A stretch of 17,834 nucleotides of DNA from an uncultured Duganella sp. (lineage in GTDB: Bacteria > Pseudomonadota > Gammaproteobacteria > Burkholderiales > Burkholderiaceae), in contig CAMLRG010000110.1 in assembly GCA_946482335.1 (NCBI GenBank), positions 1 through 17,834 on the forward strand, written 5' to 3'. Under the pieces are notes generated by a model. That model did no database searches. It saw only the letters and a program-made list of their open reading frames with translations, and was not told the DNA's origin. The translations under genes were made by a program, and so were the position numbers. Within the stretch, counting starts at the first letter, position 1. Every line of letters starts with the position of its first letter. Shown here piece after piece: positions 1 through 8,400 of this stretch.

Positions 1-1310
<1,310 letters not shown>

Positions 1311-1340
1311 GGTTGGTGCTATTGAAATATAAACAATGCA

Positions 1341-1370
1341 GGCGCAACTGCGCCACCCGAAAAGCGGGTG
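1341..1370. repeat. Two adjacent small hairpins in the hisZ leader
   Basis: GGCGC(1341-1345)/GCGCC(1350-1354) with a 4-base loop abuts CACCCG(1354-1359)/CGGGTG(1365-1370) with a 5-base loop. On the minus strand both would lie in the 5' untranslated leader of hisZ if transcription starts near 1375. The two stems share base 1354, so they can form side by side only if one loses a pair. Function is unknown. Confidence 0.5.
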
Positions 1371-1377
1371 ACCAAAC

Positions 1378-1392
1378 CGCGTATTTTACGCG
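1378..1392 (-). promoter_or_regulatory. Possible hisZ-purA promoter -10 inside a perfect dyad
   Basis: The sequence CGCGTA-TTT-TACGCG is a perfect 15-base dyad. Read on the minus strand its centre contains TAAAAT (1388-1383), a five-of-six match to the sigma-70 -10 box. No good -35 lies 16-18 bases upstream; the best hexamers match only two or three positions. A dyad over a -10 box could be an operator, or the symmetry could be chance. Confidence 0.3.
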
Positions 1393-1429
1393 AATTTGTG
1401 GCAGTGCGGGAAAATTCTAAACCGGTAAA

Positions 1430-1459
1430 CCGGGGTCAGACCCGAGGGTCAGACCCCGG
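1430..1459. repeat. Repeat hairpin, mismatched member of doublet A
   Basis: The arms CCGGGGTCAGACCC (1430-1443) and GGGTCAGACCCCGG (1446-1459) pair fully except for one central A-A mismatch. The loop is short, about four bases if the innermost pair opens. Because the core is nearly self-complementary, the arms also read as a direct repeat of GGGTCAGACCC. This is the hairpin of the doublet farther from the hflC stop. Confidence 0.85.
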
Positions 1460-1478
1460 CCGGCGGCGGCCGCGGGCC

Positions 1479-1507
1479 CGGGGTCAGGCCCTTCGGGCCT
1501 GACCCCG
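1479..1507. repeat. Repeat hairpin, perfect member of doublet A
   Basis: The arms CGGGGTCAGGCCC (1479-1491) and GGGCCTGACCCCG (1495-1507) form a perfect 13-bp stem with a 3-base loop (TTC). It starts 11 bases after the hflC stop codon in the direction of transcription. It differs from its neighbour by a change that restores full pairing. No U-tract follows, so classical intrinsic termination is doubtful; RNA 3'-end protection is another option. Confidence 0.88.
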
Positions 1508-1518
1508 CTTTGCCGGTT

Positions 1519-2394
1519 TTACTTACCGGCCCCCGCGCTCTTGAAGTATTTGAAGAAGTCCGACTGCGGATCGACCAGCATCACGTCAGCCTTGTTCTTG
1601 AAGGAAGCGCGATACGCCTCCAGCGACCGGTAGAACTTGTAGAACTCCGGATTGCGTCCAAACGCCTCGGCATAGATCTGCGACGCCTTGGCATCGCCCT
1701 CGCCCTTGATCTTCTGCGCTTCGCGGTAAGCTTCGGCCAGGATCACGGTGCGCTGCTTGTCCGCATCGGCGCGGATCTGCTCCGATTCGGCGGCACCAGT
1801 GGAGCGCGCCTCGTTGGCCACGCGCACGCGCTCGGCCTTCATGCGTTCATACACCGAGTTGTTGATCTGTTCGACGTAGTCGACGCGCTTCAGGCGCACG
1901 TCCACGATCTGCACGCCGATCTGCTTGGCCTCGTCCACCACTTTGCTGCGGATCGACTCCATCACTTTGCCGCGCTGGCCGGAAATCACTTCGCGCACGG
2001 TGCGCTTGGTGATCTCGTCGTTCAGCGCCGCCTTCACGATCTGCTGCATGCGGTCGCCCGCCCTGCCCTCGTCGCCACCGAAGGAGACGAAGTACAGGCG
2101 CGGATCGGTCACGCGCCATTTGACGAAGGCGTCGACCAGGATGTTCATCTTCTCGGCCGTGATGAAGCGGTCGGCTTCCTTCGGGTCGAGGGTCTGGATG
2201 CGCTTGTCCAGGTACACCACGTTCTGGAACGGTGGCGGCAGCTTGAAGTGCAGGCCGGGCTCGGAGATCACCTGCTTCACTTCACCCAGCGCGAATACGA
2301 TGGCGTACTTGCGCTGGTCCACCACGAACACGGTGGAGGACAGCAGCATCAGGGCAATGAAGCCCGCAATCAGGATAGTGGCAAAACGGTTCAT
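1519..2394 (-). CDS. hflC: HflC, SPFH/band-7 modulator of FtsH
   Basis: This 291-residue membrane protein has an N-terminal signal-anchor helix (about residues 4-25) and then an SPFH/prohibitin (band 7) domain, starting around VDQRKYAIVFALGEV and PGLHFKLPPPFQNV. A long charged helical region (about 165-235, rich in Ala/Glu/Arg) follows. HflC pairs with HflK in a large membrane cage that surrounds FtsH and restrains its proteolysis of membrane proteins. The ATG at 2394-2392 overlaps the hflK stop TGA (TGATG), consistent with coupled synthesis of the two partners in equal amounts. It is shorter than the E. coli protein (334 residues), as I recall is usual for betaproteobacteria. A perfect repeat hairpin begins 11 bases after its stop. 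Confidence 0.96.
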   Translation of the reverse strand: MNRFATILIAGFIALMLLSSTVFVVDQRKYAIVFALGEVKQVISEPGLHFKLPPPFQNVVYLDKRIQTLDPKEADRFITAEKMNILVDAFVKWRVTDPRLYFVSFGGDEGRAGDRMQQIVKAALNDEITKRTVREVISGQRGKVMESIRSKVVDEAKQIGVQIVDVRLKRVDYVEQINNSVYERMKAERVRVANEARSTGAAESEQIRADADKQRTVILAEAYREAQKIKGEGDAKASQIYAEAFGRNPEFYKFYRSLEAYRASFKNKADVMLVDPQSDFFKYFKSAGAGK

Positions 2395-3671
2395 CAGCGG
2401 CTCTCCCTGTCACGGGAAGATTCACGCGAACGGCCATCGCGGCGGTTCGGGTCGGAAGTGGGCTCCGGCGGCAGCAGCACGGCGGCTGGCGGCGGCGCGG
2501 AGACATTGGCGGCACGTGCCTCGGTAGCGGCCACCTGGGCGATCAGCTTGTCCAGCGGCAGGTACAGCAGGTTGCTGCCAGCCTTGGAATCGACCATCAC
2601 CTTGCTGGTGTTGGCGAAGATCTGCTGCATGGTGTCCAGATACATGCGGTCGCGCGTCACGGCCGGCGCTTTCTGGTATTCGACCAGCACCGACTTGAAG
2701 CGGTCGGCGTCACCGGTCGCGCTTTGCACCGTCAGTGCGCGGTAGGCTTCGGCTTCCTGGATCAGGCGGAAGGCCGCACCGCGCGCTTTCGGCACGATAT
2801 CGTTGGCATAGGCCTGGCCCTCGTTCTTCTGGCGCTCGCGGTCCTGGCCCGCCTTGACGGCATCGTCGAAGGCGGCTTGCACCTGCTCCGGCGGCTGCAC
2901 GCCCTGCATCGTCACATTGGTCACTTGCGCGCCCGAGTTGTAGCGGTCCAGGATGGCCTGCATCAGCGATTGGGTATCCGCCGCCACCTTCTCGCGGCCC
3001 TCGTACAGCACGAAGTCCATCTTGCCGCGGCCCACGACTTCGCGGATCGCCGTTTCCGCCACCTGGCGCACGGTGTCCTCCGCATCGCGGTTGGCGTACA
3101 GCCAAGCCACCGGGTCTTTCAGCTTGTACTGCACCGCGAACTGGATGTCGATGATGTTCTCGTCTTCGGTCAGCATCAGCGCTTCGGAAGCCATCTTGGT
3201 CTTGGCGCTGCCGCGATAACCCACTTCCACGGTACGCACCTGCGACACGTTGACGGTTTCGTTGGCCTGGAACGGATACGGCCAGCGCCAGTTGATACCG
3301 GCCGGCGTGGTATGGCTGAACTTGCCGAACGTGGTGACCACGCCGGTCTGGCCTTCCTGCACGATGAAGGCGCCGGAGGCCAGCCAGACCAGCAACGCCA
3401 CCGAGGCGACCGCGCCGAAGGTGAAGCCGGCGCCTTTCATGTCGCCGCCGCCACCGCCCCCGCCGCCCGAGTTGCCGCCGCGGTTCTTGCCGCCGCCGAA
3501 CAGGCCATTCAGGCGCTGGTTGAAATCGCGCCAGAGTTGATCGAGGTCCGGTGGTCCTTCGCCGGGCTTTTTGCCTTCCTGGGCCTTGCGGTTGTCCTTG
3601 TCGTTGCCCCATTTATGGTCGTTCAAGGACAGCTTCAGGCCAAGTCTTTTCTTGAGAGAGGAAAAAGGCAT
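2394..3671 (-). CDS. hflK: HflK, SPFH/band-7 modulator of FtsH
   Basis: This 425-residue partner of HflC has, in order: a hydrophilic N-terminus with the family hallmark SLNDHKWGN (15-23); a very glycine-rich linker (about 59-80, including eight consecutive Gly); one membrane helix (about 82-104, FTFGAVASVALLVWLASGAF); an SPFH domain from about VQEGQTGVVTTFGKF; a helical Ala/Glu/Gln/Arg-rich region; and a proline-rich then Arg/Ser/Asp/Glu tail. Many HflK proteins begin close to the SLND motif, so the first 14 residues (MPFSSLKKRLGLKL) are an extension or a misplaced start. A TTG within SLND is the only nearby alternative. The ATG at 3671 sits 6 bases after the hflX stop, which favours it through coupling, though no proper Shine-Dalgarno is present. 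Together with HflC it forms the FtsH-associated inner-membrane cage. Confidence 0.95.
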   Translation of the reverse strand: MPFSSLKKRLGLKLSLNDHKWGNDKDNRKAQEGKKPGEGPPDLDQLWRDFNQRLNGLFGGGKNRGGNSGGGGGGGGDMKGAGFTFGAVASVALLVWLASGAFIVQEGQTGVVTTFGKFSHTTPAGINWRWPYPFQANETVNVSQVRTVEVGYRGSAKTKMASEALMLTEDENIIDIQFAVQYKLKDPVAWLYANRDAEDTVRQVAETAIREVVGRGKMDFVLYEGREKVAADTQSLMQAILDRYNSGAQVTNVTMQGVQPPEQVQAAFDDAVKAGQDRERQKNEGQAYANDIVPKARGAAFRLIQEAEAYRALTVQSATGDADRFKSVLVEYQKAPAVTRDRMYLDTMQQIFANTSKVMVDSKAGSNLLYLPLDKLIAQVAATEARAANVSAPPPAAVLLPPEPTSDPNRRDGRSRESSRDRESR

Positions 3672-3677
3672 ATTTTT

Positions 3678-4823
3678 TTAGTGAGATCCTACTTGGGTAA
3701 AGGTGAGAATACTGTCTGGCGCCACCTCTTCCTTGGGGTTGGCGAGCGCCTCTTGCTCATCCCGTGCTGCCTCACAGATCGCCTCGCGCAGCAGGTCCAG
3801 GCCGGCCCCGGTGCGTGCGCTGATGAATACGCGGGAAATCTTATCATACTCATTACGCTCGACTGCCGGCTCCAGGCCGGCCGCATCGATCTTGTTCCAG
3901 ATCAGGATTTGCGGGATATGGTCGGCGCCGATCTCGCGCAGCACCAGGTTGACCTGCTCGATCTGCTCCATGCGCACCGGCGAGGCACCGTCCACCACGT
4001 GCAGCAGCAGGTCGGCATGGATGGTCTCTTCCAGGGTGGCGCGGAAGGCGGCCACCAGCTGGTGCGGCAGTTCGCGCACGAAGCCGACGGTGTCCGACAC
4101 CACCACGTTGCCGATCTCCTCGCCCATGTAGACGCGGCGCGAGGTGGTGTCCAGCGTCGCGAACAGCTGGTCCGCCACGTAGACGCCAGCCTTGGTCAGC
4201 GTATTGAACAGGGTCGATTTGCCGGCATTGGTATAGCCGACCAGGGACACCGAGAAGGTATGGCTGCGGCCGCGCGCGCGGCGCTGGGTCTCGTGCTGCT
4301 TGCGCAGCTTGGCCAGCCGGGCGCGCAGCATCTTCACGCGCTCGCCGATCAGGCGGCGGTCGGTTTCGAGCTGGGTTTCGCCGGGGCCGCGCAGGCCGAT
4401 ACCGCCCTTCTGGCGTTCCAGGTGGGTCCAGCCGCGCACCAGGCGCGTGGCCAGGTGCTGCAGCTGGGCCAGCTCGACCTGCAGCTTGCCCTCGTGGCTT
4501 TGCGCGCGCTGCGCAAAGATGTCGAGGATCAGGCTGGTGCGGTCGAGCACCCGCACATTGAGGCGTTTTTCCAGGTTGCGCTGCTGGGCTGGCGACAGCG
4601 CATGGTTGAAGATGACGATTTCAAGCTGGTGGTCCTGCACCGCATGGCCGATCTCGTCGGCCTTGCCGCTGCCGACGAAATACGCCGCATCCGGCGCGGA
4701 CCGCTTGCCGGTAATGGTGGTGACCGGATCTGCGCCCGCGGAGCGGGCCAGCAGCATCAACTCCTCGATACTGGCAGCAAAGTCGCCCTGACCGAAATCT
4801 ACCCCGACTAAAGCTGCACGCAT
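3678..4823 (-). CDS. hflX: Ribosome-associated GTPase HflX
   Basis: This 381-residue protein has the HflX layout: an N-terminal HflX domain, a helical linker with the diagnostic glycine-rich segment GGIGLRGPGETQLE (140-153), then a TRAFAC-class G domain. The G domain has a P-loop GYTNAGKST (196-204), G3 DTVGF (244-248) and G4 NKID (310-313), with an SAR G5-like motif later. Members of the family bind the 50S subunit and split stalled or stressed 70S ribosomes, with GTP (and some ATP) hydrolysis. It lies between hfq (10-base gap) and hflK (6-base gap), the classic hfq-hflX-hflK-hflC order, so it is probably co-transcribed with them. The start ATG at 4823 gives a protein of ordinary, slightly short length. 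All catalytic motifs look intact. Confidence 0.97.
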   Translation of the reverse strand: MRAALVGVDFGQGDFAASIEELMLLARSAGADPVTTITGKRSAPDAAYFVGSGKADEIGHAVQDHQLEIVIFNHALSPAQQRNLEKRLNVRVLDRTSLILDIFAQRAQSHEGKLQVELAQLQHLATRLVRGWTHLERQKGGIGLRGPGETQLETDRRLIGERVKMLRARLAKLRKQHETQRRARGRSHTFSVSLVGYTNAGKSTLFNTLTKAGVYVADQLFATLDTTSRRVYMGEEIGNVVVSDTVGFVRELPHQLVAAFRATLEETIHADLLLHVVDGASPVRMEQIEQVNLVLREIGADHIPQILIWNKIDAAGLEPAVERNEYDKISRVFISARTGAGLDLLREAICEAARDEQEALANPKEEVAPDSILTFTQVGSH

Positions 4824-4833
4824 ACGAAGGGGC

Positions 4834-5079
4834 TTACTCCGCTGCCTCGGAGGAGTTGTCGATGTTCAGGTTGACGGCGCGGGCAGGCACCACGGTGGAA
4901 ATCGCATGCTTGTACACCATCTGGGTCACGGTGTTACGCAGCAGGACCACGTATTGGTCGAAAGACTCGATATGGCCTTGCAGCTTGATGCCGTTGACCA
5001 GGTAAATCGAGACGGGAACGTGCTCTTTGCGCAGCGCGTTCAGGAATGGGTCTTGTAACAATTGCCCTTTATTGCTCAT
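4834..5079 (-). CDS. hfq: RNA chaperone Hfq
   Basis: This 81-residue Sm-like protein forms a hexameric ring that pairs small RNAs with mRNAs. The Sm1 segment (about residues 8-50) and the Sm2 motif [10 protein letters not shown] (56-65) are intact. Proximal-face residues are present (Q9, Y43 in place of E. coli F42, K57, H58), as are distal-face residues (Y26, K32). The lateral-rim patch reads RKEH (17-20) rather than the RRER of E. coli, a pattern I associate with betaproteobacteria, which may alter rim RNA exchange. The C-terminal tail is short and acidic. A GGAG at 5088-5085 lies 5 bases before the ATG, and an AAC repeat just upstream may be an autoregulatory Hfq site. It is first in the hfq-hflX-hflK-hflC group. 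Confidence 0.98.
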   Translation of the reverse strand: MSNKGQLLQDPFLNALRKEHVPVSIYLVNGIKLQGHIESFDQYVVLLRNTVTQMVYKHAISTVVPARAVNLNIDNSSEAAE

Positions 5080-5207
5080 AACAGCTCCGTTTTATGTTGT
5101 TGTGTACGAATTGGAGACGCTGCGCTGTATTTCAAGTGCTGGGGATGCTGCTCCAAAGACACTGTACCTTGTTTTTTTAAATCTTGCAGCCCACTAAGGC
5201 TTAAGAT
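5080..5207 (-). other. 128-base der-hfq gap and hfq leader
   Basis: The gap contains the hfq Shine-Dalgarno GGAG (5088-5085), an AAC repeat, and an A-tract (minus-strand TTTAAAAAAAC near 5181-5171). Only a weak 4-bp stem (AGCC/GGCT) follows the der stop, with no T-run on the minus strand, so I see no terminator for der. Candidate promoters for hfq (for example TTGAAA near 5133-5128) lack a well-spaced -10, so none is called. Confidence 0.6.
5094..5105 (-). promoter_or_regulatory. AAC-repeat, possible Hfq autoregulatory site
   Basis: On the minus strand the hfq leader reads ACACAACAACAT here, ending five bases upstream of the GGAG ribosome binding site. A-R-N/AAY triplet repeats are the known RNA preference of the Hfq distal face, and hfq mRNA is autoregulated in some bacteria. 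The link to this gene is an inference from sequence and position. Confidence 0.35.
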
Positions 5208-6554
5208 TCACTTACCTTCGCGCTTATCGAAAGGGTTCTTGCCATTTCGCAACTCAATGCGCAATGGCGTGCCCACCAGCTTGAAGCTATCACGGAAATG
5301 CTTTTCCAGATAGCGCTTATAGGGCTCGGACACCGCATCGAGCGAATTGCCGTGGATGACGATGATGGGCGGGTTCTGGCCGCCCTGGTGCGCATAGCGC
5401 ATTTTCGGCCGCACGCCGGCCTTGCGCTTGGGTTCCTGCTTTTCGATCGCTTCCTGCAAGGCGCGGGTCAGCTTCGGCGTCGGCAGGTTGGCCGTGGCGG
5501 CGGCGTAGGCGCTGTTCACGGACTTCATCAGCGGGCCGATGCCGGTGCCGCGCAGGGCCGAAATGAAATGGGTGTTGGCGAAGGACAGGAAGTCGAGCTT
5601 GCGGTCCATGTCCATCTTGACCTGGTCGCGGTCGTCCGACTGCAAGCCATCCCACTTGTTGACCGCCACCACCAGGGCGCGGCCCGATTCCAGGATGAAG
5701 CCGGCGATGTGCGCATCCTGCTCGGAGATGTCCTGCTGCGCATCGAGCATCAGGATCACGACGTTGGCTTCCGAGATCGATTGCAGCGTCTTCACCACCG
5801 AGAACTTCTCGATCGCTTCGAACACCTTGCCGCGGCGGCGGATGCCGGCCGTGTCGATCAGGGTGTACTGCTTGCCGTCGCGCTCGAACGGGATCTCGAT
5901 CGAATCGCGGGTGGTGCCGGGCATGTCGAAGGCGATCACGCGCTCTTCGCCCACCAGGGTGTTGATCAGGGTGGATTTACCGACGTTGGGGCGGCCCACC
6001 AGGGCGATCTTGATGCCGCGTTCCTGCGGCAGCAATTCTTCCTCGTCGGCCGGACGCGAGGCGAACGCCTTGTCCAGCGCCTCCTGCACCAGGTCGTGCA
6101 CGCCGTCGCCGTGGGCGCCGGAAATGGCATACGGGTCGCCCAGGCCCAGCTCGTAGAAATCCGACACGGCGGCCGTATAGCGCATGCCTTCGGCCTTGTT
6201 CACCACCAGCAGCACCGGACGGCCGGATTTGCGCAGGAAATCGGTAATCGTCTTGTCGTGCGGGGTCATGCCCTGGCGGCCATCGACCAGGAACACCACC
6301 ACGTCGGCTTCGGCCACGGCCTGCTTGGTCTGCAGGGCCATCTGGAACATGATGCCTTCCTTGGCGACCGGCTCGAAACCGCCGGTATCGATGACCAGGA
6401 ACGGGCGATTGCCCACGCGGCCCTCGCCATAGTGACGATCGCGCGTCAGGCCAGGGAGGTCCGCCACCAGCGCATCGCGCGAGCGGGTCAGTCGATTGAA
6501 TAAGGTCGATTTCCCGACGTTCGGGCGACCAACAAGTGCAATTACCGGCTTCAT
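5208..6554 (-). CDS. der: Ribosome-assembly GTPase Der (EngA)
   Basis: This 448-residue protein has the unique Der design of two tandem G domains followed by a KH-like domain. The first G domain has a P-loop GRPNVGKST (9-17), DTGG (56-59) and NKAE (119-122). The second has GRPNVGKST (187-195), DTAG (234-237) and NKWD (299-302). The KH-like domain spans about 355-440 and contains [12 protein letters not shown]. Der is essential and acts in late maturation of the 50S subunit. The start ATG at 6554 is 6 bases after the bamB stop, so der is translated as the downstream partner of bamB, the same order as in E. coli (bamB-der). No strong Shine-Dalgarno is visible, which suggests coupling. The length matches the family and all motifs are intact. 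Confidence 0.98.
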   Translation of the reverse strand: MKPVIALVGRPNVGKSTLFNRLTRSRDALVADLPGLTRDRHYGEGRVGNRPFLVIDTGGFEPVAKEGIMFQMALQTKQAVAEADVVVFLVDGRQGMTPHDKTITDFLRKSGRPVLLVVNKAEGMRYTAAVSDFYELGLGDPYAISGAHGDGVHDLVQEALDKAFASRPADEEELLPQERGIKIALVGRPNVGKSTLINTLVGEERVIAFDMPGTTRDSIEIPFERDGKQYTLIDTAGIRRRGKVFEAIEKFSVVKTLQSISEANVVILMLDAQQDISEQDAHIAGFILESGRALVVAVNKWDGLQSDDRDQVKMDMDRKLDFLSFANTHFISALRGTGIGPLMKSVNSAYAAATANLPTPKLTRALQEAIEKQEPKRKAGVRPKMRYAHQGGQNPPIIVIHGNSLDAVSEPYKRYLEKHFRDSFKLVGTPLRIELRNGKNPFDKREGK

Positions 6555-6560
6555 TTATTT

Positions 6561-7718
6561 TTATTCGACCGCGATAGCGGCCACAGTCCCATTCTGGGTT
6601 TGGAAAATCACATTCGGACCGGCCAATAGCGGCGCCGACTTGATGGCGCTGCCGTCGGTGGCGATCCGACCTAATACCGTGCCATCTTCCCGCGACAGGA
6701 AGTGCACATAACCTTCACGGTCGCCCACGGCCACGAAACGGCCATAGGAAACCGGCGCCGACAAGCGGCGGTATGCCAGCTTGTCGTTCTTCCACACCGA
6801 TGCGCCGCCTTCGCGGGCAAAGGCCTGCACGGCGCCCTTCTCGTCCGACACGAACACGAAGCGCTGGTCCACGCCCACGCCCACGTCCGACGAAGCCGGC
6901 TTGGTCCAGCGCGCCACGCCGGTGTTCAGGTCCAGGCAGCCCACCTTGCCCTGGTAGCTCACCGCGCACAGGTCGTTCTCGAAAACGGTCGGCGTGCCGC
7001 TGATGTCGGACACGCGTTCCAGTTCGGTGGCGCCGCGCGGTTCGGACAGCGGCACTTCGAAGCGCGGCACGCCGTTGCTCAGTGCCAGCGCCAGGATGCG
7101 GCCCGCGGGCTGCGCCGCGTAGACGTTGCTGTTGGCGATCACCAGTCCCGGCATGTTGCGCAGGGTCAGCGGCGGCGTCACGCGCTGGATGAACCAGCGC
7201 TTCTTGCCGTCGGCCGCGTCATAGGCGGTGACCTTGTTGTCGACGGTGCGCACGATGACGACATCCGCGCCGACCGCAGGCGCGGACAGGATCTCGCTCG
7301 ATGCCTGCACCTTCCACAGCGCCTTGCCGCTGCCGTCGAAGGCCATCAGCTCGCCTTTCACGGCGCCCACGGCCAGCAGCTTGCCGTCCGGGCTGACGCC
7401 GACACCGGCAGTCAGGTCGGCACCTGCCTTGCTGCGCCACTGCACTTTGCCGGTGGCCGCTTCCAGGCGTTCGATATTGCCGTCGGCATCCGCGACGAAC
7501 ACGCTGTTGTCGGCCAGTGCGGGCGAGAACACGTTCACGCCGGCCTTGCCGATGCTGTGCTTCCAGGCCATGCGGGCCGGCACGCCGGACTTCAGCTCTT
7601 CCAGCTTGGCCGGGGCGAACTTGTCTTCCTTCTTGAACGGGTTCAGGTTGCTCAGGGTGCTGCAGCCGGAAGCCAGCGCCAGCACGCCCAGCGCGATTAC
7701 GGTACGGGTCGCACGCAT
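6561..7718 (-). CDS. bamB: Outer-membrane assembly lipoprotein BamB
   Basis: This 385-residue lipoprotein is the beta-propeller partner of BamA in the machine that inserts beta-barrel proteins in the outer membrane. A signal peptide ends in the lipobox ALASGC with Cys19 as the predicted lipidated residue. Ser at +2 favours sorting to the outer membrane. The body shows repeated PQQ-like propeller blades, for example LEAATGKVQW (85-94), FDGSGKALW (127-135), YDAADGKKRW (166-175) and LDLNTGVARW (mid-protein). It lies between yfgM (6-base gap) and der (6-base gap), the same order as in gammaproteobacteria, which supports the assignment over other PQQ-repeat proteins. Confidence 0.95.
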   Translation of the reverse strand: MRATRTVIALGVLALASGCSTLSNLNPFKKEDKFAPAKLEELKSGVPARMAWKHSIGKAGVNVFSPALADNSVFVADADGNIERLEAATGKVQWRSKAGADLTAGVGVSPDGKLLAVGAVKGELMAFDGSGKALWKVQASSEILSAPAVGADVVIVRTVDNKVTAYDAADGKKRWFIQRVTPPLTLRNMPGLVIANSNVYAAQPAGRILALALSNGVPRFEVPLSEPRGATELERVSDISGTPTVFENDLCAVSYQGKVGCLDLNTGVARWTKPASSDVGVGVDQRFVFVSDEKGAVQAFAREGGASVWKNDKLAYRRLSAPVSYGRFVAVGDREGYVHFLSREDGTVLGRIATDGSAIKSAPLLAGPNVIFQTQNGTVAAIAVE

Positions 7719-7724
7719 CTTCGA

Positions 7725-8372
7725 TTACGCCTTCACTTCCGGCACGGTGCCGCCGATGGATTCGAGTTTCAGCTGGATCAGCTGGCGGCCCGGATTATTC
7801 TTGTCGGCCGCTTCCAGCGCAGCCTTGTAGGCGCCGCGCGCTTCTTCCAGCTTGTTCTGCGCCGCCAGGATGTCGCCCTTGCGGTCTTCCACCGCGAACT
7901 TGAACTGCGGCAGGGTTGCGCCGGCCAGCGCCTTCAGCGCCGCGTCGTAGGCTTTCTCGTCCAGCAGCACGCCTGCCAGGCGGATCGCAGCGATGTTCTT
8001 GTGCTCGTCGTTGCCGTGAGCCACCACCCATTCCAGCTGGGTCTTGGCAGACTTCAGGTCGTTGGCGTCGAACGCCGACTTGGCGGCGCCCAGGGCGGCC
8101 AGCGACGCGTATGCCGAGCCGCCGAACTTGTTCTCGATATCGCCCGCCACGCGCTGCACCTTGGCATTGTCCTTGGCGGCGGCGGCGTTCTGCAGTTCGT
8201 CGAACAGCACGGAGGCTTGCGCCGCCTGGTTGCGCTGGTAGTACTGCCAGCCGTTCCAGCCCGAATAAGCCGCCAGGCCTGCGATCACCACCCAGGTGGT
8301 CAGGTTGCCGTACTTTGCCCACCACGCTTTGATGGTAGCAAGCTGTTCTTGTTCTTCGAGATCGTATGCCAT
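7725..8372 (-). CDS. yfgM: YfgM-like membrane-anchored TPR protein
   Basis: This 215-residue protein has a short cytoplasmic N-terminus (MAYDLEEQEQLATIKAWW), a single membrane helix (about 24-42, LTTWVVIAGLAAYSGW) and a helical periplasmic domain with TPR-like repeats. In E. coli YfgM associates with the SecYEG translocon and the chaperone PpiD, helping hand over secreted proteins; it has also been linked to the Rcs stress response. The N-terminal signature and the position between hisS and bamB identify it. It starts 28 bases after the hisS stop codon, directly behind the His-codon run of hisS, and ends 6 bases before bamB. No strong ribosome binding site was seen. Confidence 0.92.
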   Translation of the reverse strand: MAYDLEEQEQLATIKAWWAKYGNLTTWVVIAGLAAYSGWNGWQYYQRNQAAQASVLFDELQNAAAAKDNAKVQRVAGDIENKFGGSAYASLAALGAAKSAFDANDLKSAKTQLEWVVAHGNDEHKNIAAIRLAGVLLDEKAYDAALKALAGATLPQFKFAVEDRKGDILAAQNKLEEARGAYKAALEAADKNNPGRQLIQLKLESIGGTVPEVKA

Positions 8373-8400
8373 GTTCTATGTCTGCCAGTTACGTTATGGA

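Larger units (their letters stand above)
1311..1518. other. Intergenic region hflC-hisZ with hairpins
   Basis: These 208 bases have no coding potential that I can support. The hflC-proximal half (1430-1507) is a doublet of GTCAGACCC-type hairpins. The hisZ-proximal half (1341-1392) holds three small dyads and a possible -10 box. The region could end the hflKC transcript and start hisZ-purA, but no clean U-tract follows the hairpins in the minus-strand direction. Confidence 0.8.

Noticed and set aside
1491..1496. A CTTCGG stretch suggesting a stable UUCG tetraloop
   Set aside because: Placing the loop as UUCG shifts the register and breaks the otherwise perfect 13-bp stem; the triloop alignment is better.
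1430..1507. A CRISPR-like array from the repeated GTCAGACCC units
   Set aside because: The units are short, self-complementary and paired, with no uniform unique spacers; they form hairpins, not a repeat-spacer array.
2724..4811. A 695-codon plus-strand open frame opposite hflK and hflX
   Set aside because: It lies antisense to two clearly identified genes with intact motifs. Its composition (many His, Gln, Arg, Leu, no recognisable domain) is what GC-rich third codon positions produce on the opposite strand.
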